Of a stretch of DNA of 33,163 nucleotides, positions 32,366 to 33,163 are shown piece after piece. The first letter of the stretch is position 1; each line of letters begins with the position of its first letter. The DNA lies in contig JAKSLH010000027.1 in assembly GCA_024401335.1 (NCBI GenBank), positions 1-33,163 of the forward strand, written 5' to 3'. The notes below the pieces were generated by a model. That model had not been told where the DNA came from, searched no databases, and saw only the letters and a list, made by a program, of their open reading frames with translations. The translations under genes and the position numbers were made by a program. Source of the DNA: Bacteroidales bacterium. Lineage in GTDB: Bacteria; Bacteroidota; Bacteroidia; Bacteroidales; Marinilabiliaceae.

Positions 32366-33163
32366 CGGTTCGCTTCCATATATTGCTCGTCGGTTACCGG
32401 TTCGAGCCATTCGTTGCTCTCGGGATCGCTTACGTGAACATGTGAGGCTAGATGCTGGAACCATGAGCCTTGTGTAGCTCCGTGCCAATGCTTGACGCCT
32501 TCGGGGATGTCGATGATGTCGCCCGCATGGAGTCGGATGGCCGTTTTGCCCCATTCTTGATAGATGCCTTCGCCACTGACGCAGATGAGTATCTGATGTG
32601 CTCCGTGGTGTATATGCCAGTTATTGCGACAACCTGGTTCGAATGTCACGTTGGCATAACTCTGAACAGTCTTCTCGCCATCGGCAAGGTTCTTTGGCTT
32701 GATGGGTGCGAGATGGCTGTGGCCTGTGAAATACTGGGCGTAAGCATCGTTAGGGTTGCCCTTTGGCCAAGAGCCTGCGCAGGCGTCGGATGCGGCGTCG
32801 CATTGCGAGAGACCATTCTCGCTGAGGTATTGGCATAGTTCGTCAACAACCTCCTGAGTGTTGCCCATATTGACTGCTCCAGCCTTATGTGCCGCTAGTT
32901 GTGGTGCAACGCCCTTGAGGGCAGAGAGGGCGGCGACGGTTACAATTTCACGGTCGGCAGCAGAAAGTTGGTCGCCTGCAAAGATGTCGCCAAAGAGATG
33001 TGCCTTCAGGTAGTAGTCGTTCTGTGGACAGAAAGTATAGTTGAACGGACGGCCAGAGAGCTTGGTCTGCACCTCGGTGCCAATTTCAAGCGCTTGCTTT
33101 GCGTTGTTCCACATTGCCGGACGTTGCCATGGCTTGCCTTCTGCCCATTTGTCCGGGTTGTTC
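32362..33163 (-). CDS. Carboxymuconolactone decarboxylase-like / cupin protein, N-terminus cut by the window
   Basis: Bidomain protein. The first part is an AhpD/CMD-like helical domain (DREIVTVAALSALKGVAPQL, then AHKAGAVNMG) without the CxxC of AhpD peroxidases. The second is a cupin: WHIHHGAHQILICVSGEG for metal-binding box 1 and IPEGVKHWHG for box 2, with Gln in place of the usual box-1 Glu. The frame is open to the window edge, reading PDKWAEGKPWQRPAMWNNAK, so the ATG at 33114 is probably internal and the true start lies beyond 33163. Such proteins are often near oxidoreductases; the reaction is unknown. Confidence 0.88.
   Translation of the reverse strand, partial: NNPDKWAEGKPWQRPAMWNNAKQALEIGTEVQTKLSGRPFNYTFCPQNDYYLKAHLFGDIFAGDQLSAADREIVTVAALSALKGVAPQLAAHKAGAVNMGNTQEVVDELCQYLSENGLSQCDAASDACAGSWPKGNPNDAYAQYFTGHSHLAPIKPKNLADGEKTVQSYANVTFEPGCRNNWHIHHGAHQILICVSGEGIYQEWGKTAIRLHAGDIIDIPEGVKHWHGATQGSWFQHLASHVHVSDPESNEWLEPVTDEQYMEANR

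Noticed and set aside
32392-32412. GGTTCGAGCC, resembling a tRNA T-loop (also GGTTCGAAT at 32637-32645)
   Set aside because: Both lie inside the cupin coding sequence and the flanking bases do not pair into a T-stem; no acceptor or anticodon arm nearby.

Overview
The window looks like a chromosomal segment from a Bacteroidales bacterium, most likely Prevotella-like. This rests on established knowledge plus what is visible. Lineage-typical genes are present: a MurF-alanine racemase fusion, PorT, DUF4294, DUF4783 and DUF4369 proteins, and adjacent signal peptidase genes. Most intergenic gaps carry the Bacteroidetes -7 promoter box TAnnTTTG, and almost no gene has a classical Shine-Dalgarno sequence. 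I cannot fix the genus. No insertion sequence, phage, CRISPR array, rRNA or intact tRNA was seen; most of the window is core housekeeping DNA.

Left part (0.28-18.07 kb, + strand). nfo, a DUF4294 protein and a BamA/TamA-like barrel overlap. A promoter box then leads into two M16 peptidase genes, ubiE/menG, porT and the MurF-Alr fusion. After a 283-base gap with a promoter box and five 11-bp tandem repeats comes ispE. Two equal-length membrane SpoIIE-type phosphatases with TPR-like sensor regions follow, then a small acidic protein of unknown function, the GTPase gene engB and a GHL10/DUF187 glycoside hydrolase-like protein. A DUF4369 lipoprotein gene has its own promoter box.

Middle (18.07-20.13 kb). 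A 22-nt segment matching the 5' end of a tRNA lies between the DUF4369 gene and the oppositely oriented rlmH. A DUF4783 gene and nadC run forward. They meet the reverse-strand genes at two back-to-back hairpin terminators.

Right part (20.15-33.16 kb, - strand). In transcription order, and starting from the window edge: a cut-off carboxymuconolactone decarboxylase-cupin gene; a DUF418 membrane protein; an aldo/keto reductase; a cell-envelope cluster (M23 peptidase, FtsB/DivIC-like protein, small membrane protein, YghO-like GNAT protein, and a YitT-RdgB fusion); rplY with a 155-nt leader; then dapB, signal peptidase I, a signal peptidase homologue lacking both catalytic residues, and a GH73/LysM glucosaminidase.

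The theme is envelope biology: peptidoglycan precursors and hydrolases, outer-membrane assembly and type IX secretion, preprotein processing and cell division. The items most worth a second look are the catalytically dead signal peptidase partner, the YitT-RdgB fusion with an altered nucleotide-pyrophosphatase half, the tandem TPR/SpoIIE pair, the reduced MurF half of the fusion, and the tRNA remnant.
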